A stretch of 64,000 nucleotides of DNA from positions 174,698 to 238,697 of the forward strand of contig NW_005434672.1 in the NCBI RefSeq assembly GCF_000315625.1, in the 5' to 3' direction. The stretch is from Guillardia theta CCMP2712 (Eukaryota; Cryptophyceae; Pyrenomonadales; Geminigeraceae). Under the pieces are notes generated by a model, which was not told the origin of the DNA, did no database searches, and was given only the letters and a program-made list of their open reading frames with translations. Below, one piece after another: positions 1-10,591 of the stretch. Position 1 is the first letter of the stretch, and the number at the start of each line of letters is the position of its first letter. Position numbers and translations under genes: made by a program.

Positions 1-50
1 TCAAATGCCTCAACAAACAACTGTTCTTCATCATTGACCTCTCAACACAG

Positions 51-413
51 GATGCCTTCAGGGTCTTCGATAAGGAGAATCGAGGTGGAAGGAGGGTGGT
101 GGTGGGAGAGGAATGCGGTGAGATCATATGCGTCAGGATTGATATCAGGAGAAGAGTTGCGGCACGTTCTCACTCGCTTCGGGGAGCCGATGGATGAGTC
201 GGAAGCCAATGATTACATCGCAGAGGCAGAAGCCAAGTGTCCTGACGTCAGGTGATCTGCTGCTGCTGTGCGCGACTGTCAGACGTGCTGAAGTTTTAGT
301 TGGATGCTCTCAGAGCGAATGGCGAGAAAACTGGGATGATCAACTACCTGGCGTTTATTGGTGTTATGCTTGACTTAAGTGAGGAGGAGATCGCAAGTGC
401 TGGCTTACAATGA
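51..413 (+). CDS. EF-hand (calmodulin / myosin light chain-like) protein, 3' end
   Basis: The window opens inside an intron; an acceptor AG lies at 49-50. Exons 51-84, 137-251 and 314-413 join in frame, removing introns of 52 and 62 nt. The joined peptide reads DAFRVFDKENRG, then LISGEELRHVLTRFGEPM, then NGEKTGMINYLAFIGVML, ending at TGA 411-413. This is the spacing of the C-terminal EF-hand pair of calmodulin or essential myosin light chain: an AFRVFDK helix, an ISxEELRHV helix and an INYxxF helix. The last loop is degenerate (CPDVRANGEKTG) and the first loop lacks most Asp ligands, so calcium binding may be weak, as in myosin light chains. The 5' exons lie outside the window. Family is clear; calmodulin versus light chain cannot be decided. 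Confidence 0.8.
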
Positions 414-912
414 AACAATTGAGTAAGAATACCTTCATTCGATCATACAGGAAAACACAATGCAACGCTAACGTCACTTTGTGTGTCAGTGTTTCTAACG
501 CATCAGAGCAGTCGATGTCACAGGGAAGGTGAAAATTGGACGATGCGAGAGAAGTCGCAAAATTTGTACTCGAGGCCACACGAAGGACTGGTGGTATTCG
601 ATTCAGTCAGCAGGATGCTTTGACCGTAGTACTCGCACGCGACTGTGCATCCCTTCCTCCAACTTCTTCGCCTTGCAGTCTCGATGTCACTGTCTCAGTC
701 TCAGTCTTCTCTCCATCTCTGTCGTTCCCCGCCATTCGCTTCCTTGGGCTCCTCGCCGAAAAGCATTTTCGCTCCCCCGCTCTCTTCCAAACCCACCCCA
801 CCCACCCCAACAAAAAGTCGAAGGTGGGGGGGGGGGGGGGGGGGGGGGGGGGTAGAGTGAGGGGTGCTTTTTAAAAGGAACACTTGTCCAAGTTCTCGGG
901 CAACCGGTCGGC
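414..912. other. gene-free interval upstream of the ARM-RING gene
   Basis: No coding homology seen. It holds a pyrimidine-rich stretch (about 640-820) and a 27-G homopolymer at 826-852, ending 60 bp before the next start codon. ORFs here that encode poly-Gly or poly-Pro are products of the G tract. Confidence 0.6.
826..852. repeat. poly-G homopolymer, 27 bases
   Basis: An uninterrupted run of 27 G directly read in the sequence. A similar 26-G run lies at 3628-3653, so such tracts bracket the ARM-RING gene. Exact lengths may be unreliable because long homopolymers are error-prone. Confidence 0.9.
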
Positions 913-3324
913 ATGCCGCCATGCGGGAGCGTCATAACGGACGTCGAGGACGTGCGGGAGCAGCTCTCTCTCCCCTCCCACCTGCCGCCCAGCGAAGTTG
1001 TGCGTCAGGCCTTCGCCTTGATGAAGCTCGACTTGCCAGAAAACCGCAGTGTAGGGTACGCGGCCAGGCGGATGCGGATGCACTTGGAGAGTCGAGCAAA
1101 GGAGGAAGAGGAGGATGAGGATGAGGATGAGGAGGAGGAGGAGGATACCTCATACCTCGTCAAGCTTTGCGAGAGTGAACTACATAAGGAGGCTGACAGG
1201 ACTGATACAACTGAGCAGCTGGTGATGGAGGCCCGGCGCCTCTTATCGCTTCCACGCGATCAGATGGCTGACGAATGTTTCCGTACGATCAAGAATGGTC
1301 AGGCTGATCTACAGACGGTGGGTCAAGCCTGCCGTATTCTGCACATCCTGTCAATCAGAGACGAGACAGGAATCAAAATTTACGATGACGGTGTAGTGGA
1401 CGCGATAGTATCTGTGATGGAAGCGGCTGAAAGAGACCCATCGGTCCTGTTGTCGGCCTGTCTGTTGCTGAGGTCGATCGCAGCTCTTCTGGACAAGCCC
1501 GACATCGAGAAACTGTCTCAACGCTTGATCAGAGCGATGAACGACCACAAAGAGCACGAAGAGTTTCAGCTTGTAGCCATGGACTTGATCTCACGCATGG
1601 TCCATGACGAGGATTCTGCACTAATCATGGGTGAAATCCCTGGAATCACGTGCTTGATTTCAAGCATGGAGCACCATGCGAATAGTCGAGCCATTCAAGA
1701 GAAAGGGTGTGGTGCGTTGGCAACCCTGATATCGCATGATGGTCAAAGCCTGGGATGTTTTGCTGCAGAGCAAGGGATAGATGCTGTCGTTGCAGCAGCG
1801 TTCAAGTTTCAAGATTCTCCTTCCATGTACGCTGCAGCAGCCAAGTGCATCTTTTTTTTATCGTCGGCTACCTTCTACTTGAACAGAGTTGCTTCTTGTG
1901 GAGGATCAGCGATCGTGTTGAGAGCCATGCGCCTGAACATGAACAATCCTGAAGCGCTCGAGGATGCATGCGGAGCTGTTGCTATCTTGAGCGAGAATGA
2001 TAGGAACAGGAAGATCATCCTAGAAAGAGATGGTATCACGGCTGTCACTAATGTCATGAAAATGTATTGTACGCAGCCGATCCTCGGCTTAGTGGCCTTG
2101 AAAGCGATAAGAAATCTTGCAGTGACTCAGGAGCAAGCGAACAAGTTCTTTCAGATGGGAGGCTTACAGGCTATTGTGCAGATCATGCTTTGCGTGCGAG
2201 GATACATAGAAATAGAGTGGGAGGCGTGCAACACTCTGCGCGTGAATTCCTATTTTGCTGGCAGTTTGCTGGCGACAACAGGGGCATTGGGAGCGGCATT
2301 GGACGCGATGAAAAGGTATCCCAACAATCCTGATATGCAAATCGTTGTATGCAAGATCATGGGGCATGTTTTATCGGACCCTGAGTGTCTCGAAAGAATC
2401 GGAGATGAAGGTGGGGCGGAGGTAGTGATGCAAGCCTTGGAAACACACCTTGAAAACCCTGATGTAGTCGTGTGGGGATGTCACACTATGTTGGGGCTGA
2501 GCGTTCGCCTGACACCCAAGATCTCTTTCATGCACTCGCAGCGATGGTCTGAACTGCTGGTGAAGGCCAAGGCGAAGCACGCAAAGCACAAGGAGATCCC
2601 GTGGATCTGCCAGGCTGCGATCAAAGCACGGGAAGGCAAGAGGCTCAGCCCGGAGGAGATGCTTCGATTCTTCGAGATCCAGGGGTTTCAGGTTGATCTT
2701 AGCAACATGGGGCTGGAGGACATGGATCTGAACTCTTCAGAACAACGAAAATTTTTGATGCGAAAGAGAAGCAAGAAACAAGGAGCACAGGCGCAACCGG
2801 CTGAGAACATTCGAGACATTCTCAATGACGATGAGATTCAAAGGATCGTAGCAAGCATTGAGGGAGACGAAAAAGGCGTGGAGAAGAACAATCACAAAAA
2901 GAAGAACAAGAAAAAATCGAGTACGGCTGCTTCGCAGGAGCAACGCCCAGGCAAGGACGAGGGTATAGCTGCTTCACAGGGGCAAAGTCAAGGCAAGGGT
3001 GAAATTAATAAGGGGCAGCACAACTGCGTTGAGGACAGCATCGACGATCAAGAGGAGAGGATGCGTGGCTTGAGGATAGACGCTGCTTCCGCGGCAGCTG
3101 GTGTCAAATCCAAGTCAAAGCGCAAGAAATCAAAAGCAAAGGCTAAGGGCCGAGCGGAGGGGGACAGTGAGTGTGTCATCTGCCTGAGTGAGACGGCAAC
3201 TCACGCGTACGTTCCCTGCGGACATCAATGCGTTTGTGAAGGTTGCAGCTCTAAGTTCCAACAGAGGTGCCCTGTTTGCAATCAAGAGAGCACAGTCTGC
3301 ATTCGAATTTGGAAGGATGTCTGA
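913..3324 (+). CDS. Armadillo-repeat protein with C-terminal RING finger (putative E3 ubiquitin ligase)
   Basis: A single uninterrupted 803-codon ORF. After a short N-terminal segment comes an acidic Glu/Asp run (about residues 64-78), then helical armadillo-like repeats (about 95-590) with motifs such as GCGALATL, AAAKCIFFL and LVALKAIRNLAV. A Lys-rich linker follows (about 650-745), and residues 752-803 form a C3HC4-type RING: CVIC, a PCGHQCVC core and a CPVC end. RINGs of this C-terminal type recruit E2 enzymes, so the likely role is substrate binding by ARM repeats and ubiquitin transfer. The ATG at 913 is the first in frame. No intron is evident, unlike most neighbours. Substrate and cell location are unknown. 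Confidence 0.85.
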   Translation: MPPCGSVITDVEDVREQLSLPSHLPPSEVVRQAFALMKLDLPENRSVGYAARRMRMHLESRAKEEEEDEDEDEEEEEDTSYLVKLCESELHKEADRTDTTEQLVMEARRLLSLPRDQMADECFRTIKNGQADLQTVGQACRILHILSIRDETGIKIYDDGVVDAIVSVMEAAERDPSVLLSACLLLRSIAALLDKPDIEKLSQRLIRAMNDHKEHEEFQLVAMDLISRMVHDEDSALIMGEIPGITCLISSMEHHANSRAIQEKGCGALATLISHDGQSLGCFAAEQGIDAVVAAAFKFQDSPSMYAAAAKCIFFLSSATFYLNRVASCGGSAIVLRAMRLNMNNPEALEDACGAVAILSENDRNRKIILERDGITAVTNVMKMYCTQPILGLVALKAIRNLAVTQEQANKFFQMGGLQAIVQIMLCVRGYIEIEWEACNTLRVNSYFAGSLLATTGALGAALDAMKRYPNNPDMQIVVCKIMGHVLSDPECLERIGDEGGAEVVMQALETHLENPDVVVWGCHTMLGLSVRLTPKISFMHSQRWSELLVKAKAKHAKHKEIPWICQAAIKAREGKRLSPEEMLRFFEIQGFQVDLSNMGLEDMDLNSSEQRKFLMRKRSKKQGAQAQPAENIRDILNDDEIQRIVASIEGDEKGVEKNNHKKKNKKKSSTAASQEQRPGKDEGIAASQGQSQGKGEINKGQHNCVEDSIDDQEERMRGLRIDAASAAAGVKSKSKRKKSKAKAKGRAEGDSECVICLSETATHAYVPCGHQCVCEGCSSKFQQRCPVCNQESTVCIRIWKDV

Positions 3325-4379
3325 ACTGTAAAATTTCACGCCTCGTCGCAAGATATTTCTGATGTACTATCATTGTTTTTCTCGACAATTATTTCCACGA
3401 GTAAACAGAGAGAGAGAGCGAAGTCAAATGAGCTTGTACCCCATGAGCCAATAGCGAGCATGTAGTTGAACGAGAAGCTGAAAGATAAGTGTCTTCCAAC
3501 ACGAGGCAGAGATGGATTCAAGAAGAACATGGAAACAAGAAAAATGGCAGGCCGTTGTGATATGCAAGGAAAGCTTGCTGATTGCGGAAGGATTTGGATC
3601 CAGCAGGGAAACGAGGTGAGAAGGGGAGGGGGGGGGGGGGGGGGGGGGGGGGGCAAGATGATTTGGAAGTGCTGCAAGCCTTTAATATTTGTATAGAAGT
3701 TTCATAATGGACAGCAGTTAAGCTCAGGTTTCCAAAGGGGAGCTCATTTCTTCCCTCTGCCTCTTTACTTGAAAATATGCACGAGATCAGGGGGTTGATC
3801 ATGCGGCGGGCGGTTGCGGCGGGATGATCAAGGGGATGGTGGAGGTCGAGGAGGTCAAAGGTGTCTTCCTCGTCGAAGCAGGAGGGTGTGAGACTTGAGC
3901 TCGCAGTTCGGCAGAAAACTCATCAAGAGCAGCAGAGAGTGGGAGAAGAATGCCGCAGGAGGACTGAGGGGTACTAAGATACACGAGGAGATCGAAGAGG
4001 AGCAGGGGCAGGTACTACTGTTGCTGCGGAGAGCGGAAAGGGTAACTCCGCCTCATCGCATTTTAAAACACTGAGGACAGCAACGAGTCGTTTCTCGAAA
4101 TCAGTCGAATCCACTCGAAGATTCTGGATCTCCCAATTCCCCCGGTCATGAACTCATAGCATCCGAAAGACTCTGAAACGCTGTGCCCTGAGAGTATGAC
4201 TGTCAAAGATACACCGATCCATCACAGCTTACAGGGTCATCAGTCACGATCTTCTGGTCTCCGTGACCTCCGTATTCCCCAAGTTCCCCCAATCTCCCCA
4301 ACTTATATTACATAGCCCCCCCAACCTTGCGCACCTCTCCATCCCCAACCTCCAGCACACGCTGCTCTCAGTATAACGA
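3325..4379. other. gene-free interval
   Basis: About 1 kb with no recognisable coding sequence. It contains a 26-G run at 3628-3653 and a C-rich stretch (4260-4340) shortly before the next gene. ORFs here are short and lack family features. Confidence 0.55.
3628..3653. repeat. poly-G homopolymer, 26 bases
   Basis: Uninterrupted G run read directly, preceded by GGGGA. It lies about 300 bp after the stop of the ARM-RING gene. Confidence 0.9.
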
Positions 4380-4994
4380 ATGTCCTCCACTCAATCCTTC
4401 GATCATCTCGATGCTCTCTTCTTGGAGTACGTTGTCCAGGAGCCTCTGTCCAACCATTTCAGCCTGCCCCTTCCAGTCACTCAGCTGCACAAGTGCGATA
4501 ATGACAGATTCCTGGACTCCGCTTCTACTAGTTTCCTCGACCAAGACTTTGACATCTTTTCAAACGAGGATCTCGTTTTCGAGCACTGCCCTATCATGTT
4601 GCAGTGTGATTTGCCCGAACTTGAGCCTGCAAAACGCGAAGCTGCTGTTGAGTGTGCAGTTAAACCTACTCGTGGACCTCCTGCTGTTTTGAATGTTGTG
4701 CGAGTCCAGTCACGGCAGTCCTTCTTCCAATCCGACAAGCCCGTCGAGATCACCCTCGAGCGCCTTGCCGAGCACTTCCACGAGAGCCTCGAGGTCGCGG
4801 CGGCCAAGATCGGCATCGGCAAGTCGACGATGAAGCTGGTGTGCAGGCAGCTGGGAGTAGAGAAGTGGCCGTACAAGTTCTCAAAGAATCTAGAAGCGAA
4901 GGCCTTGAGACGATCAGAACCAAGACTTTCTACACAATCACGCCATTCGGATTCTTCTGATACGGATGGGAGCATCGATGGCGTGTTTTTGTGA
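4380..4994 (+). CDS. RWP-RK domain protein, intronless copy 1
   Basis: A 204-codon ORF without introns. Residues about 122-165 match the RWP-RK DNA-binding domain: ITLERLAEHFHESLEVAAAK, then IGKSTMKLVCRQLGVEKWPY. The signature that normally reads RWPxRK appears as KWPYKF, a divergent form. The N-terminal 100 residues are acidic and rich in Phe, Ser and Asp (DQDFDIFSNEDLVFE), as in activation regions; the C-terminus is Ser/Arg-rich. RWP-RK proteins are transcription factors of plants, green algae and some protists, linked to nitrogen response and gamete development; the role here is unknown. DNA encoding the domain is nearly identical to that of the gene at 6617, while the flanks differ. Confidence 0.8.
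   Translation: MSSTQSFDHLDALFLEYVVQEPLSNHFSLPLPVTQLHKCDNDRFLDSASTSFLDQDFDIFSNEDLVFEHCPIMLQCDLPELEPAKREAAVECAVKPTRGPPAVLNVVRVQSRQSFFQSDKPVEITLERLAEHFHESLEVAAAKIGIGKSTMKLVCRQLGVEKWPYKFSKNLEAKALRRSEPRLSTQSRHSDSSDTDGSIDGVFL
4704..4873 (+). repeat. RWP-RK DNA cassette, copy 1
   Basis: Matches 6956-7125 base for base over about 155 bases (4704-4858); the first mismatch is at 4859 (A against G), with a second in the Tyr codon of KWPY. Sequence on either side is unrelated between the two genes. A third, damaged relative is at 17035-17165. Confidence 0.85.
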
Positions 4995-6616
4995 AAGACT
5001 CGAAAAGTATTTCATAGGTTGAGCCTTGCATTGTATTTTTCCACGATATGTGCAGTTTGTCAATAGAATGTCCTGAAAACACTTTCGAAATAAGCTCAAA
5101 AGAATCATTTTCTTTTCCTCTTCAGCTTGATAATAGATGGGCGCGAATCCAGTTTATTTGACCCAGTTTATTAGGCAGCAAAACTGAAAGCAGCCAGTAT
5201 AGTCGGTAGATTTGCCCTAGCAGCAAAGCCACCGGACTCCCGAGGCTTCGAGTGTGCTTCCAACACCAAACACCGCAGTGACGTCATCAGCGGGAACCCT
5301 CTAAATTTTGCTCTCCCGCAGCTGCTGACCCTTTGTCGAAATAGTCTACCCTCCTGCTGAAAAGCCGTGCAAGTGCTTCGAAAAACTCTCTTCTCCTCTT
5401 CGTGCAAGCTCTCCAAAAAAAACTCTCCTCCTCTTCGCTGGCGTTGAAGCCTGATAAAAACACAAACTTTCCCGATGATCCGTGGATCATGTCAGAGAGC
5501 TGCCCATACAAAATCTTGTACGGATCAAAGAAGGGTATCGCAAGGTCCCAGAGTCCCCTGTTAGCCCGATCTCTTTCCGTACTGCTCGTCGGAAGCTTTC
5601 CTGGCCTTTCAGGAGCTGATTCATCAGACTCTGAGAGCCAGCTAATGTCACTTGATCACTGGCAACATTGACATCATCAGGGCCTCTGCCACCCGGGCCG
5701 GAAAACCAAGCCTGAAGCCTGTCGGCACTGCCGTCCAGACTCTCGCCGGGGGGCCGGGCAGTCCGGCGGTTCAACCCGGTGACCGTTGAACGGCGTGCGG
5801 CCGCCCGCAACGGGTGACAGTTCATGATCATGGCATAGGCTGAGGGCCCGGACGCCGTCGGATGAAGCATCCGTGACTCTGTGAATTAAAGAATTCAGTC
5901 CGTCTGTTCCCTTCACAGAGTCACCCGGTGATGTACGCCGGTACTCAGAGTCTGTTCCGAAGTTCTCATTCAACCGGCCGGGCGTTCACGGTGGCACGGT
6001 TGGCCCTCTCAGTCTGCCGGGGGCGGCCAGACTCTGCCGACCGGACCGCGGCACTGCGGCACCCGAGACTCTCGGACCGTACGGTCGCCGCCTGTTCCGA
6101 ACCGTCCGGCCCGCCGGGCCGCGCCCGGCCGCAGGCGCTGTTGGCCCTCTTATTATTTTGAAACCGTGATCGGGTCATCGAGCGATGATCATCGGTGATC
6201 GTCACGAGCCCTCCAGCCGTGATTTTACTGAAACGATGCTTGATCCTTCGATTGTTCTTATCACAGCTTCACTTCAGTTCGCAACCTTTGAGTTTCAATT
6301 GCTAGATAACGCAACCTTCTGCTTTCAGGAGCTAACCTTGGTTGTCGAAATAAGCTATTTTCGAAGGAAGGTCACGTCAACAAATTCCGCATCCCTTCAC
6401 CTCAGGATCTATTCCTATGACCACTCTAAGGACGTGGACATACTGAGGCTTTAGGGAAGGGGGACTTCGTGACCTTCGTGACCCCTTCCCTCGCTTCCTT
6501 TCAAGTTCTGGTCTGATCTCTTGAAACGAAATCTTGTCTCGAGCAACCAACCCCGCCACTACTAGTCACAGGTCTTCCCCTTCGAACTGGTTGTTTCTCC
6601 TACGTCTCGTCCAAAG
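4995..6616. other. gene-free interval between two RWP-RK genes
   Basis: No gene recognised. The left part (5000-5650) is ordinary composition with short ORFs only; the middle is a GC-rich repeat block (5665-6160, listed separately); the right part (6170-6616) returns to mixed composition and should contain the promoter of the next gene. Confidence 0.5.
5665..6160. repeat. GC-rich dispersed element block
   Basis: About 0.5 kb of strongly GC-rich sequence with short repeated and inverted words (ccgggc, actctg, ggaccg), sharply different from both flanks. The same style recurs at about nine places in the window. No ORF resembling a transposase or polymerase was seen. Edges are approximate. Confidence 0.5.
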
Positions 6617-7195
6617 ATGGATTTCTCTGAGTCATCCTTTATTGAATACAACAGCATACTGTCGGAGTATTGCTTCGATGATCGTTGTTTCCTGCCGCTC
6701 TCTCACCCTTCAAGACTGCCTATACCAGAGATGGAGGATTTTGTTGCTAGCAATCAGTCATCTACTCTCGAGCAGGATTTGATGAGCGACGAAAATGATA
6801 TCAAGCATGGTTGGCATTCACACAACCTTGCACGAGCTGAAAACTGCTCAGAAAATTATCAAGAAAAGGGCCATCAGCGTCGTGCCTCTTCTTCGGACAA
6901 AACACAAGAAGGAAGAAAGCTGTACGGCACAACACAACACACATTTGCAGTTCGTGTCCAGTCACGGCAGTCCTTCTTCCAATCCGACAAGCCCGTCGAG
7001 ATCACCCTCGAGCGCCTTGCCGAGCACTTCCACGAGAGCCTCGAGGTCGCGGCGGCCAAGATCGGCATCGGCAAGTCGACGATGAAGCTGGTGTGCAGGC
7101 AGCTGGGAGTGGAGAAGTGGCCGTATAAATGCAAAGGAGCTCGAAAGACCAAGGCAGGTCCCAAAAAACTTGTCGGGATGGACTGCATGTTCTGA
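6617..7195 (+). CDS. RWP-RK domain protein, intronless copy 2
   Basis: A 192-codon ORF without introns. The N-terminal 110 residues are acidic and share only loose similarity with copy 1 (both have a SFxEYxxxxSEY-like start and an LxQDxxSxED-like stretch). Residues about 114-172 are the same domain as copy 1, from RVQSRQSFFQSDKPVEI to QLGVEKWPYK, identical in amino acid sequence. The tail is short and basic (GARKTKAGPKK). It is probably a DNA-binding transcription factor, and the short distance to copy 1 (1.6 kb, same strand) points to tandem duplication or local gene conversion. Its binding site and partners are unknown. Confidence 0.8.
   Translation: MDFSESSFIEYNSILSEYCFDDRCFLPLSHPSRLPIPEMEDFVASNQSSTLEQDLMSDENDIKHGWHSHNLARAENCSENYQEKGHQRRASSSDKTQEGRKLYGTTQHTFAVRVQSRQSFFQSDKPVEITLERLAEHFHESLEVAAAKIGIGKSTMKLVCRQLGVEKWPYKCKGARKTKAGPKKLVGMDCMF
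6956..7125 (+). repeat. RWP-RK DNA cassette, copy 2
   Basis: Near-identical partner of 4704-4873, at an offset of 2252 bases. Synonymous sites are conserved along with the coding sequence, so selection on protein alone does not explain it. Confidence 0.85.
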
Positions 7196-7319
7196 TAGCT
7201 GAGGAACATTTCCTTTCAACTTTCACCTTGCTCTTGTATAACAGTAAATTCGCTTTTTGTTTAGCTTGAGTATCATATGATTCAACTTTTGTTTTGTCAA
7301 AGTTTAATTTGCCCATCAT

Positions 7320-7495
7320 GAACCGTGGCAACTTCACTGGCCAGCGAGTCAGGCCCTCGCCGCTGGCAGGCTGGCCCGGCCCGCAGGCCCGGCGCACTGC
7401 CGCCGCGAGCCGCTGTGACAGTGTCGCGGCCTGGTCTTCGAGGCTTCGCCGAGTCGGCCCAGTGGACTTACATTCTGGGGTCAAACCGCGTTGGT
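7320..7495 (+). repeat. GC-rich block ending in a shared 26-bp boundary
   Basis: GC-rich sequence (ccggcccgcaggcccgg style) that terminates at 7470-7495 in a 26-base sequence found again, inverted, at 9587-9612. Confidence 0.6.
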
Positions 7496-9586
7496 TCTCG
7501 TCCCATATTTTCAAGGGGGTGGTGCATGGGAAAATGGGGGTACACGGCGTGTGATTCGCGCAGGTTGAAATTCTGTACTGTTGAAATTCAAACCATGTTC
7601 AAAACTGTGATTAAAAGTGATTTTGGATGTTTAGCTTATCGTTTCCTGGTACCTTCTAAAATGTTTTAATTCTACACGCCATCACCCACTACCCCAGTGC
7701 GTCTTCCCTCGCCATTCTTCTCTCATGTCGCGAAGCTCTTCTCTGCGGATCCTTGTCTTCAGTGTTTGAGTTTTGTGCGAGCATGTTAGCCCAAGTTGCA
7801 GTGACTCGCAGCAGGTGACTCTCATCAACATCTCTCTTCGTCAAACCCTCTGCGTCGGTTGGTGAAAATGTTATTATGCCATAATCTGTTTCAAAGTCTG
7901 GATCATATTTTTGAACGCATCCATGGAAGGGGACGAGTAAACCACGAACACACACGAGCATGAAGAGACTCTCAAGTATTTTGTGAGAGGAGAAGGTGCA
8001 AATGAACTCGTTCCATCACACAGGTATGGAGTTCTTCTGTGGATTGTTCATTTTCTAATCGTTGTGCACAGGTAGCAAAAGCCTGGCGATGTTGAGAACT
8101 AGATTCTGCATGCTTGTAGCTGAAGCGTATTGCAAAAGTCCAAGAGCTTTATTCCATGCAGACTTTCATCTTTATGTGCTGGATGGAATATCATATTTAT
8201 GAGAGATGCTTCACTGTGCCACATGACTTGTTCAGATCATGTTTGAACTTCTCCGCCTTTGAATGATGCATCTCTTGTTGCATGACTTCAAAACACTTTG
8301 TGAAGATGCATAGTCTTGTATATATCCATGTCCACATGCTCAAAGCCTTGCCTCTTTGTGACAAACAAGATTGAAACCTCTTCAAGACAGCAAACTCAAC
8401 CGCACGGTGTTGGATGGCAGTGCACCTACAGCATGTGCTTCCATTCTGTTGTGCGCGCAGTTGGAGAAGTTCCATATGACATTGTGGTTGTCATTATCAT
8501 TGTCTGGGAGTCCGTGTCAATTTGCTGATAGTTCGACATCCTGAGATAAACGCTTCGAATGAATAATAAATGTCAAATCAGATATCACCTCCAACCTTGA
8601 TTCTACATTAATGTCAGTCTGGTTGCAACGCACAATGGATTCTTGCATGCCAGCTTACAAGCTTGAGTCTTGATCCCTGATATGATCTGAGGCTTAATTG
8701 GACGTCAAAAGCTCCACCATTAGGGAAGCCAAGCAAAGTTGATGTATTTCAGCAAATATGCAAACATGCAAATAACCTGAATGAGGAGAGTTTGAAGAGA
8801 GGAGGGAAGAATCAACAAGAGCGTCGTGAGAGTCAAGTAATTGGCATATTTCAAAGAAGCAGAAGTCATCAAAGTTGTTCTGATGATGTGAAGCAACGAT
8901 GTATCGAAGCGTACAGAAGATTTGCCGTGCCGAGGAGGGAGTCAAGTGAGATGTGATTGCACCTTAATTAAGCGGACTCGTCATTATCTTACAGATTATC
9001 TTATTCAGTTCACTTTTCAGATAAAGTACATTACTCTGAGAGCCCAGAAGTCTTGAAGAGAAATTGATGATACGATTGACTTAGTCGTTGGAAATGTAGG
9101 ATGACGAACTCATGCAGCCTTGATCCACTTCTACAAGATCACCATGTCAGAATATGTGCTGGATTCTTGATGCCAATGGTACCTTGCGATCATGTTCTTA
9201 CTTGGCGGTTCTTCACCTGTGCTCATGGTGGCAGCTCGCTGACCTTGCTGCTGTGCTCGCCCGGCGGCTCAGCATGACGGCTCGGAGTGCGATTAGACGA
9301 TGGGAATGATGGGAGCGTTTCCCCACCCTCATTGATAGGGTGGGTCATCAAAATTGTTTTAGATAGTACAAATTAGCAGTTATGAACCGTTACTCAGTAC
9401 AACTGTTTGTACCACGGATTCGAATAAACAATTCATTGCCGTTAAAACAAATGGACACGCCAGTTCAAAATTTGAAGCACCCCTACCACTGATATTACCG
9501 AGCAACACCCCTCAAAAAACATGGGGTACACTACCACCGGTATCCTATGAGAACAGCATACGCATTCCTCTTTTGCGTTAATAAAG

Positions 9587-9920
9587 ACCAACGCGGTTTG
9601 ACCCCAGAATGTTATCCGACTCGATGAGACGCTGCCCGGCCTCCGTGGCAGGCTGCTGACACGGTTGCTGAGTGCGCCGCGGCGCCTCCGAGGCCGTACG
9701 GTAGTCACCGTGACGGTGGCCGCAGGGCAGGCTCCGAGCCAGCGGCCTGGCCGCAGCGGCTGCGCAGCCGGGGGCGGGCATCCTCAGGAGAATCTTTACT
9801 CAGGCTGCCCCCAGGGCCCGAGCTGACTCAGTGAGGACTCATTTTGAGTGACCGCCGGGCGGCCCGGCCCGGCCTTCAGTCAGTGCCGTCAGTTCAGTAG
9901 CCGGGCGCCGCGAGGATCGT
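9587..9920 (-). repeat. GC-rich block beginning with the inverted 26-bp boundary
   Basis: Positions 9587-9612 are the exact reverse complement of 7470-7495. Beyond this edge the sequence is GC-rich to about 9920, with repeated actcagtgag-type words. Confidence 0.6.
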
Positions 9921-9999
9921 CTGACGAACCCCGAAACTTCTCGAAGCATCAATTCACCACCACCGGTTCTTGATTGTCCTAGGACAAAAAAAAAGAGTG

Positions 10000-10591
10000 G
10001 GGTGTAGACTCAGATTTTGGGGGTACGGTACTGGGGTGTCTGTGGTTAGGAAGTAAGGGTATCATGTTATAGCAATTATCATAGACTACGAATTATGAAA
10101 TACCCAGTGAGAGCTGCCTTGTTCTTCTAATTTTCTGGTAGACCCTTCAGGGTCAGAATCCTACCACCACCCCTTGCACCCTTATACGCTTGTCAGCACC
10201 CTGCGAAAGCGGATCAACGTACAGGGCATTCACACACCCGTACCGCGTTTCGTTCACCCTACCCACCCCTAAACTATTACGAAAGCCCAGTATACCACCG
10301 TACCAGGACCATCCTCTTTCACACTACCCCTGGATTCCATGAATCGACATCAGAGGGTACCTTCGGGGCAAAGGTAGGGTCCATATGTGAGTTGAAACAA
10401 GGTGTGTGCGCGGGGATTTGAGGGGTACTGGATGTTTGCTACAAAGATGACGGTGTGTTCCAGGGTGGGGTATCTTACAAGGTGAACAGCTGCAAGACCA
10501 CGGGGTGGTGTTTTCAGAGGGGGTGGGTACCTGGTGGGGCATTTGCCGGTGGGGTACAGCAAAGCGAAGCTCTGAGGTGTCCAAAGCAAGC
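10000..10591. promoter_or_regulatory. GGGGTA/TACCCC-rich low-complexity sequence before the PGK start
   Basis: About 0.6 kb rich in ggggt, gggta, accaccacccc and ggtacc words, directly upstream of the phosphoglycerate kinase ATG. Similar tracts precede several other genes here. A promoter role is inferred from position only. Confidence 0.4.

Larger units (their letters stand above)
7196..9999. other. long interval without a supported gene
   Basis: Nearly 2.8 kb with no recognisable protein. Two GC-rich blocks (7320-7495 and 9587-9920) face each other, each ending in the same 26-bp sequence in inverted orientation. The 2.1 kb between them is AT-richer, with only short ORFs. One minus-strand ORF (7689-7961, VPFHGCVQKYDPDFETDYG) looks protein-like but has no family match I know and no clear splice partners. 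Confidence 0.5.

Noticed and set aside
529-935. Several ORFs on both strands with poly-Gly or poly-Pro
   Set aside because: They exist only because the 27-G tract lacks stops; no homology and no consistent start.
7470-9612. A 2.1-kb DNA transposon with 26-bp terminal inverted repeats
   Set aside because: No transposase-like ORF inside, no visible target-site duplication, and the GC-rich element sequence lies outside the repeats rather than inside.
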